From Georgenia thermotolerans (GTDB lineage: Bacteria; Actinomycetota; Actinomycetes; Actinomycetales; Actinomycetaceae), in the NCBI RefSeq assembly GCF_009193185.1, contig NZ_VUKF01000048.1:1-32604 (forward strand): a DNA stretch of 32,604 bases. The letters are read 5' to 3'. Positions 1-10,293 of this stretch are shown piece by piece. The position numbers and the translations under genes are program-made. A model generated the notes under the pieces. That model searched no databases. It was given only the letters and a program-made list of their open reading frames with translations, and was not told the DNA's origin. The first letter of the stretch is position 1. Every line of letters starts with the position of its first letter.

Positions 1-882
1 GGTCCGGCCCAGGACGCCCGGACCGCCAACACCGCGCCCGCCGCCGAGCGCCCGGCCCCCACCGCTGCCCAGCCGCGGCCCACCGTCACACCCGCGGCGC
101 CCGCCGCTCCCGCTGCTCCTGCCGCGCCGCCCGCCCCGGCCGGCGCCGACGACGGCGGCGCGGACGCGGAGATGATCCGCAACCGGTGGTCCGAGGTCGT
201 CGCGACGCTCGCGCGGATGAAGCGCTCCACCTGGACCCTCGTGTCCCAGAACGCCCACGTGGGCGAGGTCGCAGGCGGCGTCCTGCGGCTCGTGTTCACC
301 ACCGCCGGCCTGGCCACCGCCTTCCGCAACGGCCCGCACACCGCGCCGGTGCAGCAGGCCCTCGCCGAGACGCTCGGGGTGCGCCTGCGCATCGAGGCCG
401 TCGCGGCCGACGGCTCCGGCGCCCCGGGGGTCGCGGGCCGCGCGGCGCCCACTCCCGCGGCCGCGCCGGTGCCGAGCGCCGCCACGCCCCCGAGCGCGGT
501 CGTCAGCGCCCGCGCGAGCTGGCAGAGCCCCGCCACGCCCAGCGCCGCCTCCCCGGCGGTCCCCGGCCCCGCCGCCGCGGCATCCCCCGCCCCCGAGGAC
601 GACTACCCGCTGCCGCCGGAACCGGTCGACGACGAGGGCCCCCACCCGGACGCTCCCGCGGCGTTCGCCCCCGCCCCGCCCGCCCGGCCGGCCGCCGCGC
701 CGCCCGCGGCCGCGCCCCCGGTGCCGGCGCCCCGGCCGACGGTCTCGCCCGCCGACGACGTCGCCTCCTTCGACGACCCTGACGCCGAGGGCTCCGGCCT
801 GGTCGGCGCGCCGCTCGTGGCCAAGGTGCTCGGCGGCACGGTCATCGAGGAGATCACGGTGCCGCCGCAGGGGGCGATGTAG
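1..882 (+). CDS. dnaX: DNA polymerase III subunit gamma/tau, C-terminal part (5' end outside window)
   Basis: The frame is open from base 1 to TAG at 880-882. The clamp-loader ATPase part lies upstream of the window. What is seen is an Ala/Pro-rich linker, a folded segment (about 168-420, with the stretch [20 protein letters not shown]) resembling the tau-specific domain that follows the ATPase core in actinobacterial DnaX, a second long Pro/Ala-rich linker, and a short conserved-looking C-terminus ending near [17 protein letters not shown]. In the family, DnaX assembles the clamp loader and links polymerase and helicase. Identity rests mainly on the C-terminal pattern and on recR following with a 1-base overlap, the usual actinobacterial order. 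The YbaB/EbfC gene often found between dnaX and recR is absent. Confidence 0.8.
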   Translation, partial: GPAQDARTANTAPAAERPAPTAAQPRPTVTPAAPAAPAAPAAPPAPAGADDGGADAEMIRNRWSEVVATLARMKRSTWTLVSQNAHVGEVAGGVLRLVFTTAGLATAFRNGPHTAPVQQALAETLGVRLRIEAVAADGSGAPGVAGRAAPTPAAAPVPSAATPPSAVVSARASWQSPATPSAASPAVPGPAAAASPAPEDDYPLPPEPVDDEGPHPDAPAAFAPAPPARPAAAPPAAAPPVPAPRPTVSPADDVASFDDPDAEGSGLVGAPLVAKVLGGTVIEEITVPPQGAM

Positions 883-1490
883 TGGCAGGCGTCTACGAGG
901 GCGCCGTCCAGGACCTCATCGACGAGCTCGGCCGGCTGCCGGGCGTGGGACCCAAGAGCGCCCAGCGCATCGCGTTCCACATCCTCTCCGCCGACGCCGA
1001 CGACGTCACGCGCCTGGTCAACGCCCTCACCCAGGTCAAGGAGCGGGTCCGCTTCTGCGAGATCTGCGGCAACGTCTCGGAGGGGCCGCGCTGCCGGATC
1101 TGCGAGGACCCGCGGCGCAACCCCACGGTGCTCTGCGTCGTGGAGGAGGCCAAGGACGTCGTCGCGATCGAGCGCACCCGGGAGTTCCGCGGGCGCTACC
1201 ACGTGCTCGGCGGGGCCATCAATCCCATCGACGGCGTCGGCCCGGACGACCTGCGCATCCGCGAGCTCATGACCCGCCTGGCCGACGGGGAGGTGGAGGA
1301 GGTCATCCTCGCCACCGACCCGAACATCGAGGGCGAGGCCACGGCCACCTATCTCGCGCGCCTGCTGCGCGGGATGGGGATCGCCGTCTCCCGCCTCGCC
1401 TCCGGCCTGCCCGTGGGCGGCGACCTCGAGTACGCCGACGAGGTCACCCTGGGCCGCGCGTTCGAGGGCCGCCGCCGCGTCGAGTCCTGA
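882..1490 (+). CDS. recR: Recombination mediator protein RecR
   Basis: This 202-aa protein is full length for RecR. Visible elements are an N-terminal helix-hairpin-helix ([18 protein letters not shown], about 16-33), a C4 zinc finger (C59, C62, C71, C74), a Toprim domain beginning at LCVVEE (84-89) and continuing through [12 protein letters not shown] (144-155), and the C-terminal [16 protein letters not shown] (175-190) with its Walker-B-like stretch. RecR works with RecO/RecF to load RecA on SSB-coated single-stranded DNA during gap repair. The start is the GTG at 882-884, which shares one base with the dnaX stop, so translation is very probably coupled. Confidence 0.97.
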   Translation: MAGVYEGAVQDLIDELGRLPGVGPKSAQRIAFHILSADADDVTRLVNALTQVKERVRFCEICGNVSEGPRCRICEDPRRNPTVLCVVEEAKDVVAIERTREFRGRYHVLGGAINPIDGVGPDDLRIRELMTRLADGEVEEVILATDPNIEGEATATYLARLLRGMGIAVSRLASGLPVGGDLEYADEVTLGRAFEGRRRVES

Positions 1491-1513
1491 CCCCGGCCGG
1501 TGGTGCGGTAGGA

Positions 1514-1591
1514 GCGGCGGGCGCCGCGGCCGTGTCACGCCGGTGCGCGGCGGGCGCCGCGGCCGTGTCACGCCGTGCCCGGCGGGCGCCG
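1514..1591 (+). repeat. Short GC-rich tandem repeat (period 33)
   Basis: A 29-nt unit at 1514-1542 (core GGGCGCCGCGGCCGTGTCAC) recurs identically at 1547-1575, a period of 33. A third, degenerate copy starts near 1579. The array fills most of the recR to TauE-like gap. It could form GC-rich hairpins and end the recR transcript, or be replication slippage. No gene is seen in this gap. Confidence 0.75.
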
Positions 1592-1643
1592 CCGCGCGGA
1601 CCGGTGCGCGGCGCACACCCGCTGACGTGGTGAGATACCCGTC

Positions 1644-2429
1644 GTGCCACCGGAGATCGACGCCCTCGCCATCGTCCTGCTCGTCCTCGCGGGCCTGACC
1701 GCCGGGTGGGTGGACGCGGTGGTGGGCGGCGGCGGCCTCATCCAGCTGCCGGCGCTGCTCCTCATGCCGGGACTGACCCCGCTGCAGGCGCTGGCGACGA
1801 ACAAGGTCGGCTCGATCATGGGCACCTCGACCAGCGCCGTGACCTACTACCGGCGGGTGGGCCCGGACCTGCGCACGGCCGCGCCGATGGCCATCGCCGC
1901 GTTCCTCGCCGCCGTCGGGGGCGCGGCCGTCGCCAGCCACATCCCGGCCGCGGCGTTCACCCCGATCATCCTCGTCGCCTGCGTGGCGGTGGGCGCCTGG
2001 ACCCTGGCCCGCCCCGCGCTCGGGCGCACCACCGCCCTGCGCTGGGAGGGGCACCGGCACGTCGGCGCCGCGCTGGGGCTCGGCCTGCTCATCGGGTGCT
2101 ACGACGGACTCCTCGGCCCCGGCACCGGGAGCTTCCTCGTCATCGCCCTCGTCGGGGTCCTCGGCTACGCGTTCCTGCCGGCCTCCGCGATCGCCAAGAT
2201 CGTCAACTTCGCCACCAACCTCGGCGCGCTCGTCTTCTTCGTCCCGCACGGCGCCGTCGTCTGGTCGCTCGGACTCGTGGTCGGCGCGGCGAACCTCGTC
2301 GGCGCCTACATCGGCGCCCGCATGGCGGTGGCCCGCGGCAGCGCCTTCGTCCGTGTGATCTTCGTCCTCGTGGTCGGCGCGCTGGTGGTCCGCCTGGCCT
2401 GGCAGACCGCCGAGCAGTACTGGATCTGA
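1644..2429 (+). CDS. TauE/SafE (TSUP) family membrane transporter
   Basis: A 261-aa polytopic protein with about eight hydrophobic segments. The two family half-signatures are present: GWVDAVVGGGGLIQLPALLL near residues 21-40 and GCYDGLLGPGTGSFLVIAL near 151-170. TSUP proteins move small sulfur- or carbon-containing anions (sulfite, thiosulfate, sulfoacetate, taurine-related) across the inner membrane; the substrate cannot be read from sequence. The GTG start at 1644 follows a weak RBS-like GGTGAG. No sulfur-metabolism gene is adjacent, so context does not help. It appears to be a single-gene unit between recR and lysC. Confidence 0.85.
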   Translation: MPPEIDALAIVLLVLAGLTAGWVDAVVGGGGLIQLPALLLMPGLTPLQALATNKVGSIMGTSTSAVTYYRRVGPDLRTAAPMAIAAFLAAVGGAAVASHIPAAAFTPIILVACVAVGAWTLARPALGRTTALRWEGHRHVGAALGLGLLIGCYDGLLGPGTGSFLVIALVGVLGYAFLPASAIAKIVNFATNLGALVFFVPHGAVVWSLGLVVGAANLVGAYIGARMAVARGSAFVRVIFVLVVGALVVRLAWQTAEQYWI

Positions 2430-2508
2430 GGCAAAACCGCCCCCCGCGCCTGCGTCCCGGGACGGTCCTGCGGAACGGCCATGGTACGTCCACCATCCGG
2501 ATCCGCCG

Positions 2509-4967
<2,459 letters not shown>

Positions 4968-4983
4968 CGCCGCCTCGCGCGAG

Positions 4984-5015
4984 GGCCCGGCGCCGGCTGC
5001 TGCCGGCCGCGGGCC
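4984..5015 (+). terminator. Hairpin after asd
   Basis: GGCCCGGCGCCGG (4984-4996) pairs with CCGGCCGCGGGCC (5003-5015), eleven of thirteen pairs, around a CTGCTG loop. It begins 17 bases after the asd stop. There is no U-tract, as is common for actinobacterial terminators. Confidence 0.5.
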
Positions 5016-5117
5016 TTCGCCGTCCGGCCGCGTGCAGGCCGCCGCCCCTGGACCCCGCCGTGGGCCGTCGGCGTGGGGCCGTCGATGGGGGCGGTGCCGG
5101 CGGGCGGGGCGCGGCGT

Positions 5118-5155
5118 TACGCTGGCGGCCCCGACCCTGCCGACGATGTCAGGAG
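5118..5155 (+). promoter_or_regulatory. -10 box and ribosome site of the VOC gene
   Basis: TACGCT at 5118-5123 is the same hexamer used at nth and at the S9 peptidase, but here a leader of about 30 nt follows. AGGAG at 5151-5155 sits five bases before the ATG at 5161. This is what chooses the 129-aa start over the longer upstream frame. Confidence 0.5.
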
Positions 5156-5160
5156 CAGCC

Positions 5161-5550
5161 ATGACCCAGAGCACGCCGCCGCGCCCCACCGTCATGTGGT
5201 GGGAGGTGCCCGTCGCCGACCTCGCCCGGGGCAAGGAGTTCTACGGCGCCGTCTTCGGATGGACCTACACCTCGATGGGCGACGACGAGAACTACGCCAT
5301 CATCACCGTCGACGGCACCTTCATCGGCGGCCTGTACAAGGCGCAGCCGGACACGCCGACCGCGCCGTCCGTGCGCATCTACGTCGACGTCGAGGACCTC
5401 GAGGCGACGCTGCGGGCGGTCGAGTCCGCGGGCGGGTCGGTGACCAAGCCGCGCACCGAGGTCGGCGGCGACATGGGCTGGTGGGCCGAGATCGCCGACC
5501 CGGACGGGCGCTGGCTGGGCCTGACCACGAGCAACCCGCCGCGCGGCTGA
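5161..5550 (+). CDS. VOC (glyoxalase/bleomycin-resistance) family protein
   Basis: A 129-aa single VOC module. WWEVPVADLARGKEFYGAVFGW (12-33) is the typical first beta-alpha unit of the small 'predicted lactoylglutathione-lyase-related' actinobacterial group. The second half has VDVEDLEATLRAVESAGG and IADPDGRWLGLTT. Proteins of this size are usually dimers. The reaction is unknown: the superfamily includes glyoxalases, dioxygenases, epimerases and antibiotic-binding proteins, and metal ligands are not evident here. The ATG is preceded by AGGAG. It is monocistronic and convergent with the S9 peptidase. Confidence 0.85.
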   Translation: MTQSTPPRPTVMWWEVPVADLARGKEFYGAVFGWTYTSMGDDENYAIITVDGTFIGGLYKAQPDTPTAPSVRIYVDVEDLEATLRAVESAGGSVTKPRTEVGGDMGWWAEIADPDGRWLGLTTSNPPRG

Positions 5551-5551
5551 G

Positions 5552-5579
5552 GCCCGCGCCGGGTCAGGGCCCGGCGGGC
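5552..5579. terminator. Possible bidirectional terminator between convergent genes
   Basis: GCCCGCGCCGGG (5552-5563) pairs with CCCGGCGGGC (5570-5579) with a two-base bulge and a six-base loop. It lies between the VOC stop and the end of the peptidase gene, overlapping the last codons of the latter. Confidence 0.45.
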
Positions 5580-7426
5580 AGGTGGCGGCGCACGAAGTCG
5601 AGCTGGCGGCGCAGCTGCACCACCTCCTCCTCGACGACCACGCTGCCGTGCCCGGCGCCGTAGGTGTACAGCTCCACCTCGCCGGGGTAGTCCTCCCGCG
5701 CCCGCAGCGCCCGGACGTAGTTGAGCACCTGGCCCAACGGGCATCGCGGGTCGTTCTCCCCGGCCATGACGAGCACCGGCGCCCGCACGGCGTCGACGTA
5801 CGTCAGCGGGCTGGCCACCCGGTACGCCTCGGGCACCTCCTCCGGCGAGCCGCCGAAGATCGACCGGTCGAACGCCTGCAGGTCCGGCATCTCCTCGTAG
5901 TAGGCGGTGACGTAGTCGGCCACCGGCACGTCGGCCAGGCCCACCGCCCACCGGCCCGGCTGGGTGCCCAGGCCGAGCAGGGTGAGGAACCCGCCCCAGG
6001 AGGCCCCGGCCAGCACCGACCGCGCCGGGTCGACCACCCCGTCGGCCACGAGCTGGTCGTGCACCGCGGCGATGTCCTCCAGCTCGGTCAGGCCCACCCG
6101 CCCCTCGAGCGCGTCGCGCCAGGCCGACCCGTACCCGGTCGAGCCGCGGTAGTTGACGCTGACGACGGCGAAGCCGTGGTCCACCCAGGCGGCCAGGTAC
6201 GCGGAGAAGGAGTCCGACCGGTGCCACGCCGGCCCGCCGTGGACGTCGACGAGCACGGGGAAGGGCCCCTCGCCGGGCGGCAGCCGCAGCAGCGCGTGCA
6301 CCCGCCCGCCGGGCCCCTCGGCCCAGACGTCGCGCACCGGCACCGACGGCGCGGCGCGCAGCCCCTGCGGAGCGAGGATCTCCCGGCTCGTCGTGGCCGA
6401 CACGACGGTGCGCGGGCTCGCGGCGGAGGACCACCGCAGCCACACGTCCCCGTCGGGCCGCGGGCTGGCCTCGGAGACGGTGCCGTCCACCGGGCCCACC
6501 GGGGTGGTCACCGCGGCGGCGAGCACGTGCCGGTACAGCCGGGTGCGCGCCTCGTGGTCGACGGCGACGAGCAAGGTGGCGCCGTCGGGGTACCACCAGG
6601 CGTCGGTGACCTCCCCGGGCAGCGGCTCCCCGCCGGGCAGGCGCAGGAGCACGTCGTGGAGCAGGCCGGTGCCCAGGTCCCACACGGCCAGCTCGGCGCG
6701 GCCGCGCCGCTCGTGGGCGAGGAGCAGGCGCAGGTCGCCGTCGCGCGGGGCGAAGTCGATGGCGGTCAGGCCGCGGCCGGGGCCGTCGTCGAGGTCGGCG
6801 ACCACCGCCCCGGTGTCCGCGGCGACCACGCGCAGCGCCATGTGCCGGTTGTCCCCGCGCTCGGAGTGCTCGATGGCCACGAGGTTGCCGTCGTGGGACA
6901 GCGCGGCCGCCTCGGCGTCGCACTCGTGCCGGTAGAGCAGCACCAGCTCGTCGGTGCCCGGCTCGGTCGCCCCGACCACGACCTGGTGGATCGTCGTGCC
7001 CTGGTCCGAGCTGCGCCCGACGACGGCGGTGCCGTCCCGGGCGAGCAGCAGCCCGGCCGGGTAGGCGTCCGGGAGGTCGAGGGGGTCCTGCACGCCGTGC
7101 CCGGGCGGGGAGCCGAAGGGCTGGCGGCGCCACCGGCCGAACTCGTCGCCGTCGGTGTCGTCGAACCACCACACCCACCGGCCCAGCGGGTCGATCGTGG
7201 CCAGGGTGGTGCCCTGCAGCCGGTCGGTCGCCTGCACGAGCCGGCCGGTGCGCTGGTCCCAGGAGTGCACCTGCAGGACGCCGCGGGCTGTGGCGACCAC
7301 GCAGGCCCGGTGCGGGGCGTCCTCGGCCCACTCGGGCAGCTCGACCTGGGGGGCGCGCAGGCGCATCTCCCACGGGGGCGGTGGCCAGTCGGCGGCGGGC
7401 GGCCGGGCGGCCGAGGGTGTGCTCAC
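5564..7426 (-). CDS. S9 (prolyl oligopeptidase-like) serine peptidase / hydrolase
   Basis: A 620-aa protein from the start chosen here. The N-terminal ~370 residues look like a seven-bladed beta-propeller with weak WD-like repeats. The C-terminal ~230 form the alpha/beta-hydrolase domain: oxyanion-strand HGGP (396-399), nucleophile Ser476 in GASWGG, acid Asp559 in GENDP, and His593 in GAGHG. There is no signal peptide, so it is cytosolic. The family cleaves short peptides or acyl-peptides; the specificity is not readable. The frame is open further upstream (to 7606), but that extension is Arg/Pro-rich noise. The GTG at 7426 lies exactly six bases after TACGCT, so I take it as a leaderless start. 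Confidence 0.9.
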   Translation of the reverse strand: MSTPSAARPPAADWPPPPWEMRLRAPQVELPEWAEDAPHRACVVATARGVLQVHSWDQRTGRLVQATDRLQGTTLATIDPLGRWVWWFDDTDGDEFGRWRRQPFGSPPGHGVQDPLDLPDAYPAGLLLARDGTAVVGRSSDQGTTIHQVVVGATEPGTDELVLLYRHECDAEAAALSHDGNLVAIEHSERGDNRHMALRVVAADTGAVVADLDDGPGRGLTAIDFAPRDGDLRLLLAHERRGRAELAVWDLGTGLLHDVLLRLPGGEPLPGEVTDAWWYPDGATLLVAVDHEARTRLYRHVLAAAVTTPVGPVDGTVSEASPRPDGDVWLRWSSAASPRTVVSATTSREILAPQGLRAAPSVPVRDVWAEGPGGRVHALLRLPPGEGPFPVLVDVHGGPAWHRSDSFSAYLAAWVDHGFAVVSVNYRGSTGYGSAWRDALEGRVGLTELEDIAAVHDQLVADGVVDPARSVLAGASWGGFLTLLGLGTQPGRWAVGLADVPVADYVTAYYEEMPDLQAFDRSIFGGSPEEVPEAYRVASPLTYVDAVRAPVLVMAGENDPRCPLGQVLNYVRALRAREDYPGEVELYTYGAGHGSVVVEEEVVQLRRQLDFVRRHLPAGP

Positions 7427-7438
7427 GCTGGCAGCGTA
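7427..7438 (-). promoter_or_regulatory. Leaderless promoter of the S9 peptidase
   Basis: On the minus strand TACGCT (7438-7433) is followed by GCCAGC and then the GTG start at 7426. With the usual seven-base offset, transcription would begin on the first base of the start codon. Confidence 0.6.
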
Positions 7439-7608
7439 GAGCGGCCCGGGCCGGTGGCGCCGCACCCGCGGACGTCGCGGGCGAGGCCGCGGCGAGCGAG
7501 TGCCGCCCCGGGGGTGCCACCAAGGCGAGGGGCGCTGCATCATGGTGCCTGGCTCTGCCGACCATCGCCCACCGGTCATCGCTGACCCGCGGAGAAGAGG
7601 GGGCACGG

Positions 7609-8520
7609 ATGCTCCACGCCAGGACCAGCCCCGCCGCCAAGCGCGCCGTCCTGCGGGAACGGCTGGCGACAGCCGAGCAGCCGCTGCGGCTGCCTGGCGC
7701 CTTCAACGCCCCCACCGCGAGGCTCATCGAAGAGCTCGGCTTCGAGGGGGTCTACGTCTCCGGCTCCGTGGTCGCCGCCGACCTCGGCCTGCCGGACGTC
7801 GGCCTGACCACCCTGTCCGAGCTGGCCCACCGGGCCGGCCAGATCGCCCGCATGACGGACCTGGGCACGCTGGTCGACGCGGCCGCCGGCTACGGCGAGC
7901 CGATGAACGTCGCCCGCACCGTCCAGGTCCTCGAGGACCACGGGCTGGCCGGCTGCCACATCGAGGACCAGGTCCACCCCAGTCGCTGCGGCCAGGGCGA
8001 CTGTGCCCCGACCGTCGGCGTCGCCACCGCCGTCCACCGGATCCGCGCGGCGGTGGATGCCCGCCGGGACGGGAACTTCCTCGTCGTGGCCCGCACCCTC
8101 GTCCGCGCCGCCGCCGGCCTGGATGGCACGGTCGAGCGCGCCCGGGCCCTCGTCGGGGCCGGGGCCGACGTCGTCTTCCCCGAGGGCCTGCGCGACCTGC
8201 GCGAGTTCGAGGCGGTGGTGCGCGCCGTCGATGTGCCGGTGCTGGCCGACATGAGCGAGCTCGGCGGGTCGGCCCTGTTCACGGTCCGCCAGCTCGCCGA
8301 CGCCGGCGTGCGGATGATCGTCTACCCCGTCACACTGCTGCGGCTGGCGATGGGCGTCGTGGAGCGCGGGCTCGGTGTGCTGGCCACGCAGGGGACGCAG
8401 GCCGCCCTCGTGCCGGAGATGCAGACTCCCGCGCGGCTCGACGAGCTCCTCGACGCCCCCGCCTACACCGCGTTCGACGAGCTCATCTACACCTACCGGC
8501 CCGACGGCACCGAGGAGTGA
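7609..8520 (+). CDS. prpB: PrpB-like (methylisocitrate lyase family) protein with altered active site
   Basis: A 303-aa member of the isocitrate lyase/PEP mutase superfamily. Its flanks are methylisocitrate-lyase-like: LPGAFNAPTARLIEELGFEG (28-47), YVSGS, LPDVGLTT, HIEDQ (117-121), FPEGL, VIYP-like IVYPVTLLR and MQTPARLDELL. The active site is not canonical. The Mg-binding DxD reads VDAAAG (89-94), the K[KR]CGH loop reads SRCGQ (125-129), ARTD reads ARTL (161-164), and N[IM]TE reads DMSE (214-217). The loop Cys127 and Glu119 remain. PrpB normally splits 2-methylisocitrate to pyruvate and succinate. The ATG at 7609 is preceded by a purine-rich GGAGAAGAGG. prpC follows after two bases. No prpD is next to it. 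It may have another substrate, or be inactive. Confidence 0.8.
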   Translation: MLHARTSPAAKRAVLRERLATAEQPLRLPGAFNAPTARLIEELGFEGVYVSGSVVAADLGLPDVGLTTLSELAHRAGQIARMTDLGTLVDAAAGYGEPMNVARTVQVLEDHGLAGCHIEDQVHPSRCGQGDCAPTVGVATAVHRIRAAVDARRDGNFLVVARTLVRAAAGLDGTVERARALVGAGADVVFPEGLRDLREFEAVVRAVDVPVLADMSELGGSALFTVRQLADAGVRMIVYPVTLLRLAMGVVERGLGVLATQGTQAALVPEMQTPARLDELLDAPAYTAFDELIYTYRPDGTEE

Positions 8521-8522
8521 GC

Positions 8523-9647
8523 GTGTCCCAGACGTCCGAGATCCACCGCGGCCTGGCCGGCGTCGTCGTCGACGTCACGGCGATCTCCAAGGTCGACCCC
8601 GAGAGCAACTCCCTGCTCTACCGTGGCTACCCGGCCCAGCAGCTGGCGACCCACGCCACCGTCGAGGAGGTGGCGCACCTGCTGTGGCACGGCGAGCTGC
8701 CCAGCCCCGACCAGCTCGCCGTCCTGATCGCCGAGGGCCGCACCGCGCGGTTCCTGCCCGACGCCGTGCGTGCCGCCGTCGAGGCCCTGCCGGTGACCTG
8801 CCACCCCATGGACGTGTGCCGCACCGCGGTGTCCGTGCTCGGGGCGAACGACCCCCGGGCCGAGGACTCCTCCCGAGAGGCCGAGATCGCCAAGGCCGTC
8901 CAGCTCTTCGCCGTCATGCCCGGCGTCGTCGCCCTGGACCAGCGGCGCCGGCGTGGCCTGGAGCCGGTCGAGGCGCGGGCCGACCTGTCCTACGCCGAGA
9001 ACTTCTTGTGGATGACGTTCGGCGTGGTGCCCGACGACGTCGTCCTGCGCACCTTCGAGAGCTCGCTGATCCTCTACGCCGAGCACTCCTTCAACGCGTC
9101 GACGTTCACAGCCCGGGTCATCACGTCCACGCTCGCGGACCTGCACTCGGCGGTCACGGGCGCCATCGGCGCGCTCAAGGGCCCGCTGCACGGCGGAGCC
9201 AACGAGGCGGTGATGCGTACCTTCGACGCCATCGGCTCCGCCGCGAACGTCCCGGCGTGGCTGGACGCGACCCTGGCCCGCAAGGAGAAGGTCATGGGCT
9301 TCGGCCACCGGGTCTACAAGCGCGGCGACTCGCGGGTGCCGACCATGCGGGCGGCCCTGGACGACCTGGTGGAGCACACCGGTCGCCACGACCTGCTGGA
9401 GATGTACGAGGCCCTCGAGCAGGGCATGCGCGACCGCACCGGCATCGAGCCGAACCTCGACTACCCGGCGGGCCTGGCGTACCACCTCATGGGCTTCGAC
9501 ACCTCGACGTTCACGCCGATCTTCGTCGCGGCGCGGGTGCTCGGCTGGACGGCGCACATCATGGAGCAGCGCGCCGCCAACGCCCTCATCCGGCCGCTGA
9601 GCGAGTACGTCGGGCCGCCCCAGCGCGAGGTGCCCGAGGGTCTGTGA
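8523..9647 (+). CDS. prpC: 2-methylcitrate synthase / citrate synthase 2
   Basis: A 374-aa citrate-synthase fold of the short (type I, prpC/citZ-like) class. The catalytic triad is intact: His223 in GPLHGGANEAV, His262 in GFGHRVYK and Asp313 in NLDYPAG. The NLDYPAGLAYHLMGFD context is that of methylcitrate synthases. It condenses propionyl-CoA with oxaloacetate to 2-methylcitrate; acetyl-CoA is usually a slower substrate. The GTG start lies two bases after the prpB-like stop, so the two are one operon. In Corynebacterium the operon is prpDBC. prpD and a dedicated regulator are missing here, which leaves the dehydratase to a gene elsewhere or to aconitase. Confidence 0.9.
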   Translation: MSQTSEIHRGLAGVVVDVTAISKVDPESNSLLYRGYPAQQLATHATVEEVAHLLWHGELPSPDQLAVLIAEGRTARFLPDAVRAAVEALPVTCHPMDVCRTAVSVLGANDPRAEDSSREAEIAKAVQLFAVMPGVVALDQRRRRGLEPVEARADLSYAENFLWMTFGVVPDDVVLRTFESSLILYAEHSFNASTFTARVITSTLADLHSAVTGAIGALKGPLHGGANEAVMRTFDAIGSAANVPAWLDATLARKEKVMGFGHRVYKRGDSRVPTMRAALDDLVEHTGRHDLLEMYEALEQGMRDRTGIEPNLDYPAGLAYHLMGFDTSTFTPIFVAARVLGWTAHIMEQRAANALIRPLSEYVGPPQREVPEGL

Positions 9648-9655
9648 CCGCGCCC

Positions 9656-9705
9656 GTCAGCACGGCTCGGCCCGGTCAGCGGCTCCACCCGGTCAGCACG
9701 GCTCG
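9656..9705. repeat. Short direct repeats after prpC
   Basis: GTCAGCACGGCTCG occurs at 9656-9669 and again at 9692-9705, with a partial GGTCAGCGGCTC between them. The second copy forms the last codons of the small minus-strand gene that ends at 9693, so that gene's C-terminus may be repeat-derived. Confidence 0.6.
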
Positions 9706-9914
9706 ACGGCGCGGCGCACGCGCGGGCGCGGCCGGAGGGCGGCCAGCACGAGCCGGGCCCGGCCGAGCGCCCGGGCCGACGCGGCGGGAGCCGCGCGGTC
9801 GGGCAGGGCGCGCAGCCGGCGCCGGTGCTCGGCGCGGGCGAGCATCTCCTCGTGATGGATGCGGGCGAGCATCTCGTGCGGGTGGCCGACGTAGGGCGTC
9901 GTCTGGCGGGACAT
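9693..9914 (-). CDS. Small basic hypothetical protein
   Basis: A 73-aa ORF, MSRQTTPYVGHPHEMLARIH..., rich in Arg, Ala and His; I do not recognise the family. The first 35 residues look like one amphipathic helix (EMLARIHHEEMLARAEHRRRL); the rest is Arg/Ala/Pro-rich. AGGAG lies immediately before the ATG (minus strand 9921-9917), and the codons start with non-GC-saturated choices, which is why I accept it. It follows another small minus-strand gene after 115 bases. Membrane or nucleic-acid binding are both possible. Confidence 0.5.
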   Translation of the reverse strand: MSRQTTPYVGHPHEMLARIHHEEMLARAEHRRRLRALPDRAAPAASARALGRARLVLAALRPRPRVRRAVEPC

Positions 9915-10029
9915 GACTCCTGCTTCCGGTGAGCGGGGATGGGCGGTGAGCGAGGGGGGAGCGGGTACGGGCGCTGAACGAGGGACGGGCGGGCAGACGG
10001 GACGAGGGGGAGACGGACGGTCGGTCAGG

Positions 10030-10212
10030 TCAGTGGAGGGTCCACTCGTCCTCGCCGAAGCCGCGGTGGCTCTGCGGCGCGCGACGGTTGGTGAACGAGT
10101 GGCCCCGGTCGTCGTCGCGGATGACGGCGACGAGGTAGCCCAGCAGCGCGAGGGCCACGGCGGCGGCGAGGACGGAGATGACGATCACGGTGAGGAACAT
10201 GGCAGAAATCAT
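10030..10212 (-). CDS. Small single-pass membrane protein
   Basis: A 60-aa protein starting MISAMFLTVIVISVLAAAVA. Residues 5-31 form one clear transmembrane helix, followed by a charged hydrophilic tail (RDDDRGHSFTNRRAPQSHRG, ending WTLH). The ATG at 10212 is preferred; an in-frame ATG at 10200 (Met5) is an alternative. It diverges from the AraC-family regulator gene, and the 81-base gap holds palindromic sequences that may control both. Function unknown; small proteins of this shape often modulate a membrane partner. Confidence 0.6.
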   Translation of the reverse strand: MISAMFLTVIVISVLAAAVALALLGYLVAVIRDDDRGHSFTNRRAPQSHRGFGEDEWTLH

Positions 10213-10272
10213 GCAAGCATCTGAGACCTGCCACGAGTGGCAGAGAAGCCACGTTCCGTCGATTTTCTGCCA
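10199..10272. promoter_or_regulatory. Palindromic operator candidate in the divergent region
   Basis: CTGCCAC-GA-GTGGCAG (10228-10243) is a perfect inverted repeat with seven-base arms. It is flanked by TGGCAGAAATC (10199-10209) and its near-complement GATTTTCTGCCA (10261-10272), and TGCCA recurs at 10278-10282. The cluster lies between the small membrane gene and the AraC-type regulator, the expected place for an autoregulatory operator. A weak -10, CACCAT, ends six bases before the regulator GTG. Confidence 0.5.
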
Positions 10273-10293
10273 GAGTCGTGCCACCATGGACGC

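Noticed and set aside
7427-7606. 60-residue N-terminal extension of the S9 peptidase
   Set aside because: The extension is Arg/Pro/Trp noise, and the leaderless promoter points to GTG 7426.
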